A DNA stretch of 64,000 nt from Clavelina lepadiformis. Lineage: Eukaryota > Chordata > Ascidiacea > Aplousobranchia > Clavelinidae. The notes under the pieces are model-generated. The model was not told where the DNA came from, ran no database searches, and worked only from the letters and a program-made list of their open reading frames with translations. A program made the translations under genes and the position numbers. The stretch is taken from positions 26,536,001-26,600,000 of the forward strand of contig NC_135240.1 of the NCBI RefSeq assembly GCF_947623445.1, given 5' to 3'. This document shows, one piece after another, positions 34,282 to 46,110 of this stretch (the first letter of the stretch is position 1; each line of letters starts with the position of its first letter).

Positions 34282-37200
34282 TTTGTGTCAATACAATTAG
34301 TTTAATTACTAAAATACCTGGTTATTAAATCAATACTAAATTTAAGTTTTACTTCATTTTACGGTTTTAATATTGGCTGACGTTGTTTTTACCCTATTTA
34401 AACCGGGTGAGCGACATTACTATTTTAACTATGTGTGGCCGACACTGCACACAAATTTTCAATTGTTAATTACTCGAAAATGATACGTCGTAAACTGATC
34501 GGATATTTACAGGTTAGTAGCAAAAACATCTGGCTTCCTGTATACATCATAATTGCAAAATTAAAGAAAATGCATTTAGTGTAAATTAAGTATTTCTACA
34601 AGTGATACATTTGTAAAAGTGTTTCTTGTTACGCCGCCCCCCGTTGTGCGAAAAACCAGCTCACAGCGAGAAGAGAACACAAGAAAACAGTTAGTCGAGT
34701 TAGTAGTGCGTGAATGAGTAAATGAAAACAATACGCTTGAATGCGGAGAGAAAGCAAATATTATGACGTAACAATTGACGTATTTCAGAATCCAAACTTC
34801 AAAAATACAATTGCCCTTGTGACACACTTTAACATTTTAATAAAAATGAGCCTATAGCGAAAGTCAAGAAAGCATGTTTAGACATAGCTCATATAATAAA
34901 CAGTTTGTCATCTCTCGCGCCCCCTTTATGAATGTTACATGCCAAATGAGGGGGTCACCACATTGTTAATAATGTTGTCTCACGCACAAGCTGCACATGC
35001 ACATGTTTCATGCCGCCGTACCAACCCGGCTGACCTAATCGTGGCTGCAATTAAGTGTCTCTCACAAACTGCCCTGTTATCATTTAAAATAATGTTTCTT
35101 TGTCTGTGAGCGCGTAGGAGCCGGCAAAACAAAACCAATTTCCAGAACTTTTAAAGCAAATTTTCTTAACCTGGTGCCCTTTGGTGCTGAAATTAATTTT
35201 AGGGGGAGTTGATAAGTGGCAAATACAAGGCAAATATTGAAGTATCACCTTTTCTGCTTTTGATAAATTAACGGCAGTAAAATATGGAACGAAGACGTAA
35301 AGTGATACGAGACACTGCTCGACCACAATTCGGATAACTCCACGTGATATTACATTGACATATTCAGCGCATTGAAAACAAGTTTGAGGAAGGGCATATG
35401 CCGGCGAAGAGAGCTGAGTAGAAGCCCTGCTTCAAGTATCAAAACTTATCTAAAATTTGCCATAAAAGTGCATATGACTCTATGCGATCAGTAAAACGAA
35501 AGACAGTTGCATTGAAGGTAATTGTAGCTACACAAAAATATTCAATAAGTTGTGTGGAAGGCGCCACACCAGCCTTCTATGGACCATTTTAACGATAAGG
35601 AAAACTTTCGTCACCAACCGTACAAAAAATCCTTAAATAAAAACTAAATGACTTTAACTAATAAACTATCAACATATTCAAACCATGCCCTGCTTCTGAA
35701 ATAAGAAGGCTAGAATTCTGTAGTCCAGATTGGCACCCCAGCAAGATATCCACTTGAAAGCAGTGCTTGCATTCAAAACACAAAGGAGGCAACCACAGTA
35801 TAATAGCCAACATCGTTCCGATAAGAATCGACGTTGTTTAACAAGATCACTTGCTCACCACTTAGCAATGATTAAGCATTGGCGAATGATCTGATCTCTT
35901 GATTAAAATGAATACTTGTAAACGTGTTGAAATAAACGCCGCTTTATGACATAAAATTGTGCGTTTTATTGGTTGTTTTCATTTCATGAAGCTGTAAAGG
36001 CTGTTCTTCGCAGAAGGCGAGTTGATGCTTCGCCTGCCCTTTGTCGCAGGCGCAGGCTTACGCCAGCTGCGCTACACATTCTGTTTGTTATTACATCTCT
36101 CCTGGGTGAAGGGAATGGGCGTTACGGCTATCAAGTACCTAGTTTAATAACTCAAAATATTGCTGTACAGTTACGTGGTGTTCAGTGATCTGTGTCGATC
36201 TTTATCACGTGTTAATCACTCATACAGATAATTACTTCATATAATCCTTGTGAACAGCGGAGATATATGAAGAAAATGCCCTACATTAGGAAAAGGTTCG
36301 TAAATGATGCGCTGTCTTGCATGCCGCTGCTGGGCCATACTTTTGTAGGCCTGAACATGGACTTTCAAGTCGTTTTCATGATGAAGGAATGTTTTATTGA
36401 ACACATACTGAACACTCATTCACAGCACAGTACTGCATTGTGCATTTGCAGCATCAAATTATACAAACAGCTGGAGTTATGGACGGAGGTTCGGAACGTG
36501 TCATGTTTCAGAATCGAGAAATACCGGTTTCTTTCCCTTTAGCTGCAAACAACGTCACAAACAACTTGTTGAGTTTTCCTCATTGATTTTAATCATACAG
36601 TGAATAGTTATACTGTGTATGTGAATTTGCTTGTTATGCCATTTAACGTTTTACATTTCACTTTCCCCAAATCCGGCTGAAGTTGTATGTTTTGAACGGT
36701 GTGGGACTCCAACTTTAGGAATACTTCAAATTGGGGTGTGATGGTCAAAAAACTGAAATGTTATACATATTTATAGATATATATATACAGGTATATATAT
36801 CTATACACATTTTATATACCCTATAGCAAAGAATATAAACGGAAACTAATGGTGCATCAACTGCACTAAAATTTGTTTCCCATGTGTAAGTTAACCTATT
36901 ACGTTTCTGGAGGACAGTAGGCTACAGCTCCCGCGAAAGGATATTTTGTAGGTCACAAAGTACAAAAAAACAGGAAAACACATCTTGTTTCCTCGCCATT
37001 CATCATCTGCAGTATCGGATTTAGACAACCACATCCTAAAACATGCTAACCCTTCAAACAATTAGCATCAAGCAGTTGGTCTTTTTGTCTGCATTACCAA
37101 GGTAGGACAATGTTTAGCACAGAAACAAGCAGCTACAAGTTACCTAAATTTACCTGATTTACGGAGTTAGTTTGATTTTTAGTTTATTGAGGTTTAATTG

Positions 37201-37323
37201 TTAACAAGCATACAATTTTACTTTGAAAATGCAATAGCCTAGCTATAACAAAAAATTTTAATTTTTAAAATGAATCTTATTCTCTTAAACTTGTTCCGGC
37301 TATAAAGTCTTAAGATTGGCGAG
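34282..37323. other. Intergenic before the transporter array
   Basis: Three kilobases with no supported gene. The left part probably includes the missing end of the hAT element. A GC-rich patch at about 36005-36070 has GCGAGTTGATGCTTCGCC and GTCGCAGGCGCAGGC repeats. A run of TATATA dinucleotides lies at about 36770-36830. The promoter of transporter copy A should be at the right end. Confidence 0.4.
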
Positions 37324-40300
37324 ATGGCAGTTTTCGTTGCCGGTCTGGTAGCGGTCATTATCTTCTACCTTGTCGTATTAATCGTCGGAATATGGGCAGC
37401 CTGGCGCAACCGACTGAGAGGAAGTCAACAAGAACAGAACGAGCGAATCATGGTCGGTGGAAGAGATATTGGAATCATCGTTGGAAGTTTCACTTTTACA
37501 GGTGGACCTATCGTTTGTTTGTCAGTTAAATCTCGTCGAACACACATGACAAAACTTCAAACGAGTGACTTCAACAAAAATTGAAAGTGTAGGCCGACGT
37601 TAAAGAAGCAGAATAATATTAAAATGTACATTTTTACACTCGTACACTTCGTTCAAACACGTTGCAATAAAGTAAAAATAGAAATTTTACCGGGACATCT
37701 TCCTTATTCCAGGCACATTTGTTGGTGGCGGTTACATTAACGGAACTGCTGAGTCTCTTTACTCGCCAGAATACGGACTTTTATGGACTCACGCTCCGCT
37801 TGGGAGCTTTCTCTGCGTCATAGTAGGCGGGTTTTTCTTTGCTAAAAAGATGAGAGCCCAGGTAAGTGCAAATATCACTTCGGTTTTCTTCGGAACTGCT
37901 TCAGAACAAAACAATTTTACTTGTTTGTAAAATCATGCATAGATAAAGATATGTGTTGAAACTAACCGAATGCTTAATAGGGCTACACAACCATGCTCGA
38001 TCCTTTCCAGTGCAAATTTGGAAAACGCATGGGTGGTCTTTTGTTTCTGCCAGCTCTCTGTGGCGACCTCTTCTGGTCTGCTTCAGTGCTAGCAGCTTTA
38101 GGTTTGTCTTGAATATTTTACATTAGAGTCAATGTTTGTGAGGGTGCGGATACTACATTCGGTATACCTATATCATACATAGAGTGAAACATAGTTTATC
38201 CCTAAGCTAAATGTTCGTATTATTGAAAGTTAAAGGATAATTCGTTAATTGAAAGTTAAAGTTAAAGCTAAAAGTACCATCAGCAAATCAGAAATTGTAC
38301 GTTTTTCATTGCTCACACAAAGTCTTCGTTTTCATACTATTTTAACTTCGTTGTTTTTTCTTGTTCTAGGTGGAACTCTTTCCGTTGTAATTGATCTTGA
38401 CATTCGCATATCGGTTATCGTATCGGCTTGTATCGCCATTCTGTACACGTTGATAGGCGGATTGTATTCCGTAGCATATACAGATGTCGTGCAAACATTG
38501 TGCATTTTTTTCGGCTTGGTAAGGCAGTGACGTTCTTTGTACATCGTATAAACGACAATGTTAAACCAAATAGTCACAACTCATTTTTCTGATAGATCTT
38601 TTTAACTAAAACCTAGAAGATTTGTTGTTATTCTGAAAGAAAAGTTCGATAGCTGTATGATTTACTCGGCCGAATTTGATATCTGTGATATGTAGGTGAA
38701 CTCACAAAGACAACAAAATTTGCAAAATATCTTTTCAGTGGTTTTGTGTTCCTTTTGCGTTTGTAAACCCAGCGGTACTGGACGCAGGGGAAGAATTTGC
38801 ACGGAATAACACAAGAAGTTGGTTGGGAACTTGCAACCCGGAAAATATTGGAGCATTGTTGGACTCTTTATTGCTAGTGGCAAGTCAAAAAACGTTGCTT
38901 TATTCTAAGAGTAGTCGAACGTGTAAAACCATCAATTAGAGCGAGTTGTCACAAGATGTCGTACGTAGGTGTTTGGAAGCTTACCGTGGCAAGATTACTT
39001 CCAGAGAGTGTTGTCCGCGGACAGTCCGAAGCACGCCCAAGTTGTCTCCTTTATATCTGCCTTTGGCATTTTTATCCTGGCCATACCTCCTGCACTTATT
39101 GGAGCTGTTGCAATCAAGGCAGGTAAAATGAGATTATTACTTGAAACACAATGTTAAGAAAAATCAAAGCCAGAATAATTTGCAGCGTACAAATTTCATT
39201 TTGCTTACAACGCTCTGATGCAGACTGGAACATGACTGGTTATGGGGATGTAAGTCCTCTTGAGAAGGGAGAATCTGCGTTGATTCTTCCCATTGTTCTT
39301 CGCTATCTCACTCCTCCCGCGGTCTCAGTAATTGGTCTTGGTGCGATTGCGGCCGCTGTCATGTCATCCATAGACAGCAGCATACTCTCAGCATCCAGTC
39401 TATTCACAAGGAACGTCTACAAACTGGCAATCCGTCAACAGGTACGAGTAAAACTGATGATGAGCACGTTTGTGCAAATACGTGCATCATTGGGCAATAG
39501 TTTATACAAGACCGCAACCTTATTTAAGGACGTACAGTACAAGGTATCGGCCGCATGTAACAAACTTGATCTGTCATATTGTCACAGGCAAGCCAAAAAG
39601 AATTAACTTGGGTAATGAGAATTACATTATTTTTCGTCGGGGCACTTTCCACAACTTTTGCTTTGGCTGTTGGCTCTGTGTACAAGCTCTGGTACCTCGC
39701 GAGCGACATTGTTTACGTGGTAATTTTTCCTCAGGTACGTTAACTATGTTTGGCTGCTTGTTACAGACACTTATTACCTTGATTATTTCCGAGCACGTCT
39801 CTAGGCTTTGTTACTTTTTCCCGTTCATTAGCGCATGCTAATAACAATTAACTTGATTTTTTTCCATTTTTGACGAAAAATGAAATGATTGATTGATTTT
39901 CTGTGTATGCTTTGAGCAAAAGTTTCTCGTTTTTCCTATTAGAAGTACTCAGAGGTCGGAAAATAGTTAAAAGTTTCTATTTTACAGTTGGTGTGTGTTC
40001 TGTACTTTGATGTCAACACGTACGGTTCCTTCCCCGCTTACCTGCTGGCAATCATTCTTCGTTTGGGTGGAGGAGAACCAGTCTTCAATTTGGAGCCGTT
40101 TATTCATTATCCAGGAGGAACCAACTTTCCCTTCAAGACATTCTCAATGCTGATGTCGCTGGTAACTCTCATTGCTGTTTCTTACGCCGTCAAGTTTCTT
40201 TTTGTCAATGGAATTTTGCCAAAAAAGTTTGACTTCCTCGGATGCAAATTGGCTGAAGAAGGCCGCACTATTCATATAAAAGAGATCGATAAAATTGGTT

Positions 40301-40332
40301 ATAACGCTGAGAAAGAAAAACTTCATGGTTAA
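37324..40332 (+). CDS. SLC5A7: High-affinity choline transporter-like protein, copy A
   Basis: Members of this SLC5 family co-transport choline with sodium at the plasma membrane and supply acetylcholine synthesis. Nine exons: 37324-37501, 37713-37861, 37981-38101, 38370-38518, 38739-38879, 38969-39122, 39224-39441, 39588-39734, 39988-40332; 533 residues, near the known length. Family blocks: [20 protein letters not shown] (TM1), [123 protein letters not shown]. The start aligns with the usual N-terminus. Intron 5 uses a GC donor (GTG|GCAAGT). It shares nearly identical exons with copy B. Substrate is inferred from family; invertebrate paralogues can differ. Confidence 0.93.
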
Positions 40333-42951
40333 CTGGAAGGTTTGCGCCTCCGAAATAGAACTGCTTGTACACTTTCATGTCAACGTGTGACAAAAATAAT
40401 CATTTGTACACATATACTGCAAAATTGCTTTATCGTTTTATCGACTCAATCCGGTCTTTGTTGTAATTATTTTGTGTCTATGGTTACCTTGTCACGTGTT
40501 TGAGTTACCTACTTTTTTACATTGGTACCATTCGTTGTCTTTTTATTTTGTAACGAGATTAAAAGATTTGAAAGACTAAAGTGCATTTATTCAGAGATTG
40601 TCGTTTTTTAAGGAATAATGTTTTTGTCAAAGAATTCTTTTCGTTAAGTTTAATTGGTGCCACAGTGTCTATGTTTACCCAATGCTGTTCAACAGCAAGG
40701 AACTGGTTCCTTTACACATCCACAACATCAAATGCAGGCTAGTAGTTGGCCAGCCAACTTCAATACGGATCCAAATAATATCGCGGATGTTCTAAAGGTG
40801 ATAAATCTTTCCAGCTAGGTCTCGCTTCTACACGCATTAGAAGAAGAGAACAGAAACGAGACATGCCATACATTTCGTCGAGTAGATGCTGCTTCGCTGA
40901 CGCCAAGAGCGACCGCATACGCTCGCGCGTAGAAGTAAGCGCGGTGAAACGGTCGGCGTCGACGGTAACCAGGCGACATTGGCGTGATGTCGATTGGATT
41001 TGTGTCGTAATCGTGCGTCATGTGTATTTAAAAATTGTGCTCAGTTTTGGGATTGTGGCGAGTGAAAAGCAGAGGCGCGGCATATGGCTTGAAAAAAATT
41101 GCCTTTCATACAAGAAAGTTACTTTGGTGAACTTTTGCTTTGTTCCAAAAACAGGCTACCGGTTTCCAGTTGAAAATTGTTTCTAAAGGAGCGCTTTCAT
41201 TTTATCTCTTTCAAAGAAATTAGCCGGAAACGAAGGGCATTTGCAAGATAATTTATCCTAGGTAAGCATCTCGGATTTTTGTCCTTAGTCGCTTGTTGTT
41301 TAGCTTTGAAATGATTTTTGATGGAATATTCCTCAAAGCGGCAACACGATGATTGTGACGAACATCGCACGCAAAGCGTCATACATAGTAAGCAAAATCG
41401 AAAAACGTCAAAGCAGGCTTCGCATTTGAGGTCAAAAATTCTTGGCGCGTTTCTTGATGAATTTGATTTTTACACGATCACTGGCCTTGATTATTGCCAC
41501 CAACTGTTGAAAGTTCTTTACAAAAACTCTAAGAATAAAAGAGTTATTAGATGCCGAAAAGTTAATAAACTTAAAAGTTATTAACTTAGTTTCAAAGGTT
41601 TTTGGCAATTTTCGGTTGAAGTAATCACGTGATTGATATGAAAATAACCGAATTTGTTACTTACGCTCAAACTAATGAATTTATGCAATAAAGTTGTTAA
41701 ATGTGGTCTTAATTATCGTGGTAATTTTTGTCGAAAAGAATCAATTTCTCGTTAAAAATAATTTTTTGGTTCGCACTAAACATCTTACAAACCCACAAAG
41801 TTTCAAGGAAATTGACGTAAAAAACGCTGAAATATTAGGGTTTAAAACATTTAAAAGCAGGGAATCCCCTTTAAACTTTATCTAAATGCAAAAGTGAGTG
41901 CGGTAAATTTTACACCTTTAAAGAATGTGCGTCTGCTAGAAGTAGCTTTTCTTAAAATTACAGAATAAGTAGAAAAAAATTGCATTTAAAATTTGAAAAT
42001 AAAGTTCGATTTTGGGCTGATATTGTTAGATGATGTGATCTAATCTAAATGTCTGTCCATGTTTTGATGGGAAGTAAACAGATTAACGATCGAATAAAGT
42101 TTCATTGCAGTACTTAATGGTTGCCTGGCAGGTTAAAAATATGTGGGCAGTATGCGAACAGGAACGAGTCAGTCCTGCACTGAAGCCTACGCTTTGATGT
42201 ATTGCAACAAATCGGAATGTTTGTATATTGTTTGTATATACGGAATATTTGGGAAAATTACGGATTTCGTTGCTACACGTTTAACGTGTAGACCTACTAC
42301 TGGAAATTCTTGGTCACGACACGCTAACCTGCTTACGGAGAGCGAACTTGTTTAAGGTGTGAGCTGTCTGCAGCTTCGTGTGCTTGTAATACATATCCAA
42401 TATCTAGTAATTGGCTGCTTATTTTGACTGAACCTGGCAGTGGTAGGTTACGTTGGCCACAGAAAATTTTCCATCGTTATATTTATCAGCGTTCTTTTCC
42501 TGCATGGCCACATATAAGCCGATGATTATTTCCTAAGCTGCTATAAAACTTGTCCTTTCACTGCAGAAAGCCAGGACGAGAGTTGTACGTTTTGCAAGGT
42601 GTCCATCATTATATGCTTTATATAAACATGTATAATAAGCATGGTTAGGTCATATTTCACAACGTCGTTATTAAGCTAACAAGCTTGATCATGCATTAGG
42701 CGTATCATTCAGTCAACTATGTGGTGCGGCTGTTACGTACTTCCGATAGATACTAAAAGATGTCATCAAAGTACGATATATACGAAGCGTGTTTTTTGAG
42801 TAAAGTAAACGGTTTGAAACAGTGCAATATAATTTATATGTAAGAATTTGCCCATACACTGCTTTCTCAGTTACCTGTTGTCGTCCAATTATTCAGTGTA
42901 TAATATTCGGAGCGAAATGAAATTCAAAGTAAGATTAGAAAAGTTAAAGTA
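40333..42951. other. 3' flank of copy A and intergenic sequence
   Basis: No supported gene. ATTAAA near 40558 could serve as the polyadenylation signal of copy A. A GC-richer patch near 40855-40990 shows no recognisable coding content. Confidence 0.45.
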
Positions 42952-43434
42952 GGGGAAGGTGGGGTAACGCGGACCAACGGGGTAAAGTGGCACACCCCTC
43001 CTATTTTCTTAATAAAGTTTTTTAAACGCGCGGATACCACTAAGTTTAGTGAAGCATGACATAACGTGGTTGCACACGCCATTATTCGAGGTTACATGGA
43101 AAAGAAGGCAAGAAAAGGCACGGAATTAGTTTTTTGTACTCTCTGATCTATTGAAAAGTATGTCTTGTAACTTAGATTTTATTTTACATGCATAATTAAG
43201 GTAAAAGTTTGGTTGAATGGTAGAAAGGAGTTTTACTGTATCACGTACGCATTACATTGGTTCATTCCGCTTACTGACTAGCCAAAATTTGGCCAACAGT
43301 CAAAATAATAGTAACCAAGGGGTGGGGGTAAAGTGGACCAGTGGTGATCCACTTTACCCCGTCGTTAACTTTTTCTTGTTTATAGTTTCATGACCGAACT
43401 AGGTGATGTTTATCTTGTAATCCTGTTTTGTAGA

Positions 43435-44351
43435 ATGCCTCGTAACCGCCAAAGGACATCAACTCAACAATCTTGGACCGAAGAGGCTATGACTATCGCC
43501 ATTCGGGCAGTAAATGAAAAGAGAATGGGCTACCATAAAGCAAGCAAAGAGTATGGAGTTCCCAAAACGACACTCATAAGAAGGGTCCAAGCAGATAATA
43601 TTAATGCTACTGGGAGAAAAAAGCCTACATCCGTGCGTCAACTGCTAGTAATGCCATCAGCAGTTTCAAGAAATGTGGAATCGTACTTTACAATCCTGAC
43701 GTTTTTGGAGAGGCTGACTTTGCTCCATCGGATGTTACTGATATTCCTGTTGATCCTGTTCCAATCAACACCGAATCTTACTCCGTTAATGTTAGTTCAA
43801 CTAGCATTGACTTGTGTGATGGCATAAATATTGGCTTAGATGTGGCTGATCTTCCCGAGATGCCTGAGCCGTTACCTGCACAGCCAATAGATGTAGCCCA
43901 GCCGTTCTCCCCTGAAGATGCAAATTCCAGTTTCAAAATTATAAGTCCTGTTGAACTGCTTCCTATGCCGAAAGCAGCTCACACTCGCCAAAAGAGGAAG
44001 TCTAAGAGAGGTGCAACTGCTATTTTAACCAGTTCACCATACAAGAAGCAGTTGACTGCAACGAATCGTAGCCAATTCGCGGTATCTGGCAACAGCAGTA
44101 AAACAAGTTCATCGAAAAAGCGTTCTATGAAGAAAGCTAAGGTTTCCAGGTCATCAATGCAGCAGAAGGACACAGTCGATGAAAATGATAACAACGTAAA
44201 TGCAGAATGCTTTTACTGCAACGAAATGTATTCCAAATCATCCGAGAATGATGGGTGGATCCAGTGCTCCAAATGCATGCGATGGGCGCATGAAGCCTGC
44301 TCTGGGTGTAATGAAGAGGATGACAACTTTATTTGTGAATTATGTTTTTAA
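43435..44351 (+). pseudogene. Internally deleted pogo-type transposase with a C-terminal PHD finger
   Basis: The first part (frame of 43435) has a pipsqueak/pogo helix-turn-helix: WTEEAMTIAIRAVNEKRMGY and YGVPKTTLIRRV. At about 43618-43625 it joins, in another frame, to the post-DDE end of a pogo transposase (AYIRASTASNAISSFKKCGI, then YNPDVFGEADFAPSDVTD). The catalytic DDE domain is absent, which marks an internal deletion. The second frame then runs open to 44351 through a Ser/Lys-rich region to a PHD finger with the C4HC3 pattern (CFYCNEMY, CSKCMRWAHEAC, CELC). The frame change means one continuous protein is not made without splicing or frameshift; a shorter protein from the second frame is possible. 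AATAAA follows at 44411. Confidence 0.82.
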
Positions 44352-44410
44352 AAATTGATGGTGAAATGCGATTACTTTCATAACTACTTCGCTTATGATG
44401 ACAATTTGTA

Positions 44411-44416
44411 AATAAA
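44411..44416 (+). promoter_or_regulatory. Candidate polyadenylation signal inside the pogo-like element
   Basis: AATAAA 60 bases after the PHD-coding frame's stop codon, before the right terminal repeat. Confidence 0.4.
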
Positions 44417-44689
44417 TTGATTGTGATGTGGAACAAATTGTCTTGTTTACTCAAAACTTACGGTGGTCCACTTTACTCCACACATGTGGGGAAAAGTGGA
44501 CTATTGGAGGTGCTTTTAAATCAAAAAAATTTTACGTAAGAAAGCAAGCAATCAATAAAAGGGCACTTCAAAAATTAACGAAATACCTTAGAGTTAACTC
44601 TCAAAACAAACAAGTCAAATGTTTTGGTGAAATCAGTGAATTGTAACGATTTAAGCCTTAGGTGGTCCGCTTTACCCCACCCTCCCCTA

Positions 44690-46110
44690 CGTTTTATACA
44701 CATATTTGTAGCAAACGTTTCGTGTCTGTCTTGGAATACACTCAATGCAATGCAACATAATGCAAATGGAAATTTGCGTGATTGGGTTGAAATGAAAAAT
44801 TCCGGCAGTTTCAACTCTTTTACTAAACGATACCGTCTACGTTTTTTCACAAACATTTCACGAAAAGCAAGAAGGATGGACGACGCGACAGGATGTTCTT
44901 TTATTCAATGACATTCTGCTCATAACCTTACGACGCATGTAAAACTATTTAACTTTCATGGCTGATTCACAGTAAGCGGTTCATTAAAACGAGACTGTTT
45001 TAAAACAGAAATTTTAATTAGTTCTTCTTAATATCACAATCGTGATCCTCGGACAGAGGAAATTCTTTGAACGACGTAAACTCGGTGATGATCCCTCAAT
45101 GCAATGCAAATAAACCGGTATGTGGCTTATGGTCGTATAGCTTTTTTTCGGCGGAAATTAAACCACGCAAAGTTTAAAATTGCGAGTTTTCTGCATAACA
45201 AGACGTTCTAGTTTACCGCCACGATTGCGTGCAGCTGCATAAACGCTTTGAAATGTCATTCGACCGAATTTTTTTCACGGCACACGCAACATCGTTTGTA
45301 AAAGAGTTCCTCACGATTCGTAAGCAAGATATTTTCCACTAATACTGGTTTGAAAACTGGTGCGCTATAACGAGTAAAATAGTTTGTCGACGACGAACTA
45401 TTTTGTTACATTAAAAATCCAATGTCATTTCATGTCATATCCAAAGTGAAGGAAAAAATTTAAAGGTCATTTCACTTTCACCTTCCTTGGTGCATTTATT
45501 ACCACTAGGCCGGTATCCTGTTGAATAAGGCAACGTGCAGTAAAAGAATAGTGAAAAACACGAACGGTTATTATGGAAGAAGGTCATTGGACATCTATCT
45601 TGCTACACCTCATTACGCAAGGACTCTTCGAAACAAACAGGTTTCTCTTTCACACGGCAACCTTTAATTGGTTGATCAACACGCCCTGGACCGTCACGCA
45701 ATTCGTAGAGTGACGATATTGAATAAATTTAGGCTAGATTTAGGCTAGGTAAGTCAAACCTTATCTTCTGAAAATGCTAGTAAGCACAGTTACATGTAGG
45801 CTCTACCGTCCGGGGTAACCAAAGTGCTCTTAACCAGCGAATTGTATTAACAGGGCAGGGAATAAATGATGATAGTATGACGTAAATGAGTGGATTATCA
45901 CTGCCAGCCTGAACGTTAAAGAAAATTTAACTTATTAGTCTCACACCAAGGAATCAGAACCGTAAATAATTGCGTTTGTATATTTTAGTTTCTACATTAC
46001 ATTTATGTGATCAGAAAAGTTGAGATCGAAACCGTAACATACCTTTATAGGTTATAGGTCCTACTCACTGTAGGTTTTGTGCGAATATTGTATTTTGTTA
46101 AATTGACGAA
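44690..46110. other. Intergenic, likely promoter and 5' UTR of copy B
   Basis: About 1.4 kb with no supported gene or repeat. Only scattered short ORFs are visible. Confidence 0.45.

Larger units (their letters stand above)
42952..44687 (+). mobile_element. Pogo-like DNA transposon with the DDE core deleted, keeping a psq HTH and a PHD finger
   Basis: The ends are inverted repeats of about 25 bp (left GGGGAAGGTGGGGTAACGC, right complement GGGGAGGGTGGGGTAAAGC), flanked by TA on both sides (42950-42951 and 44688-44689), as for Tc1/mariner-pogo elements. Subterminal GTAAAGTGGACCA-type motifs recur inside both ends. It is 1736 bp, shorter than an element with a full transposase would be. Coding remnants lie in between. 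Confidence 0.9.

Noticed and set aside
43390..43827. Complete single-frame gene in the pogo-like element
   Set aside because: The frame changes at about 43620 where the DDE core is deleted; the continuation of this ORF past that point is out-of-frame noise.
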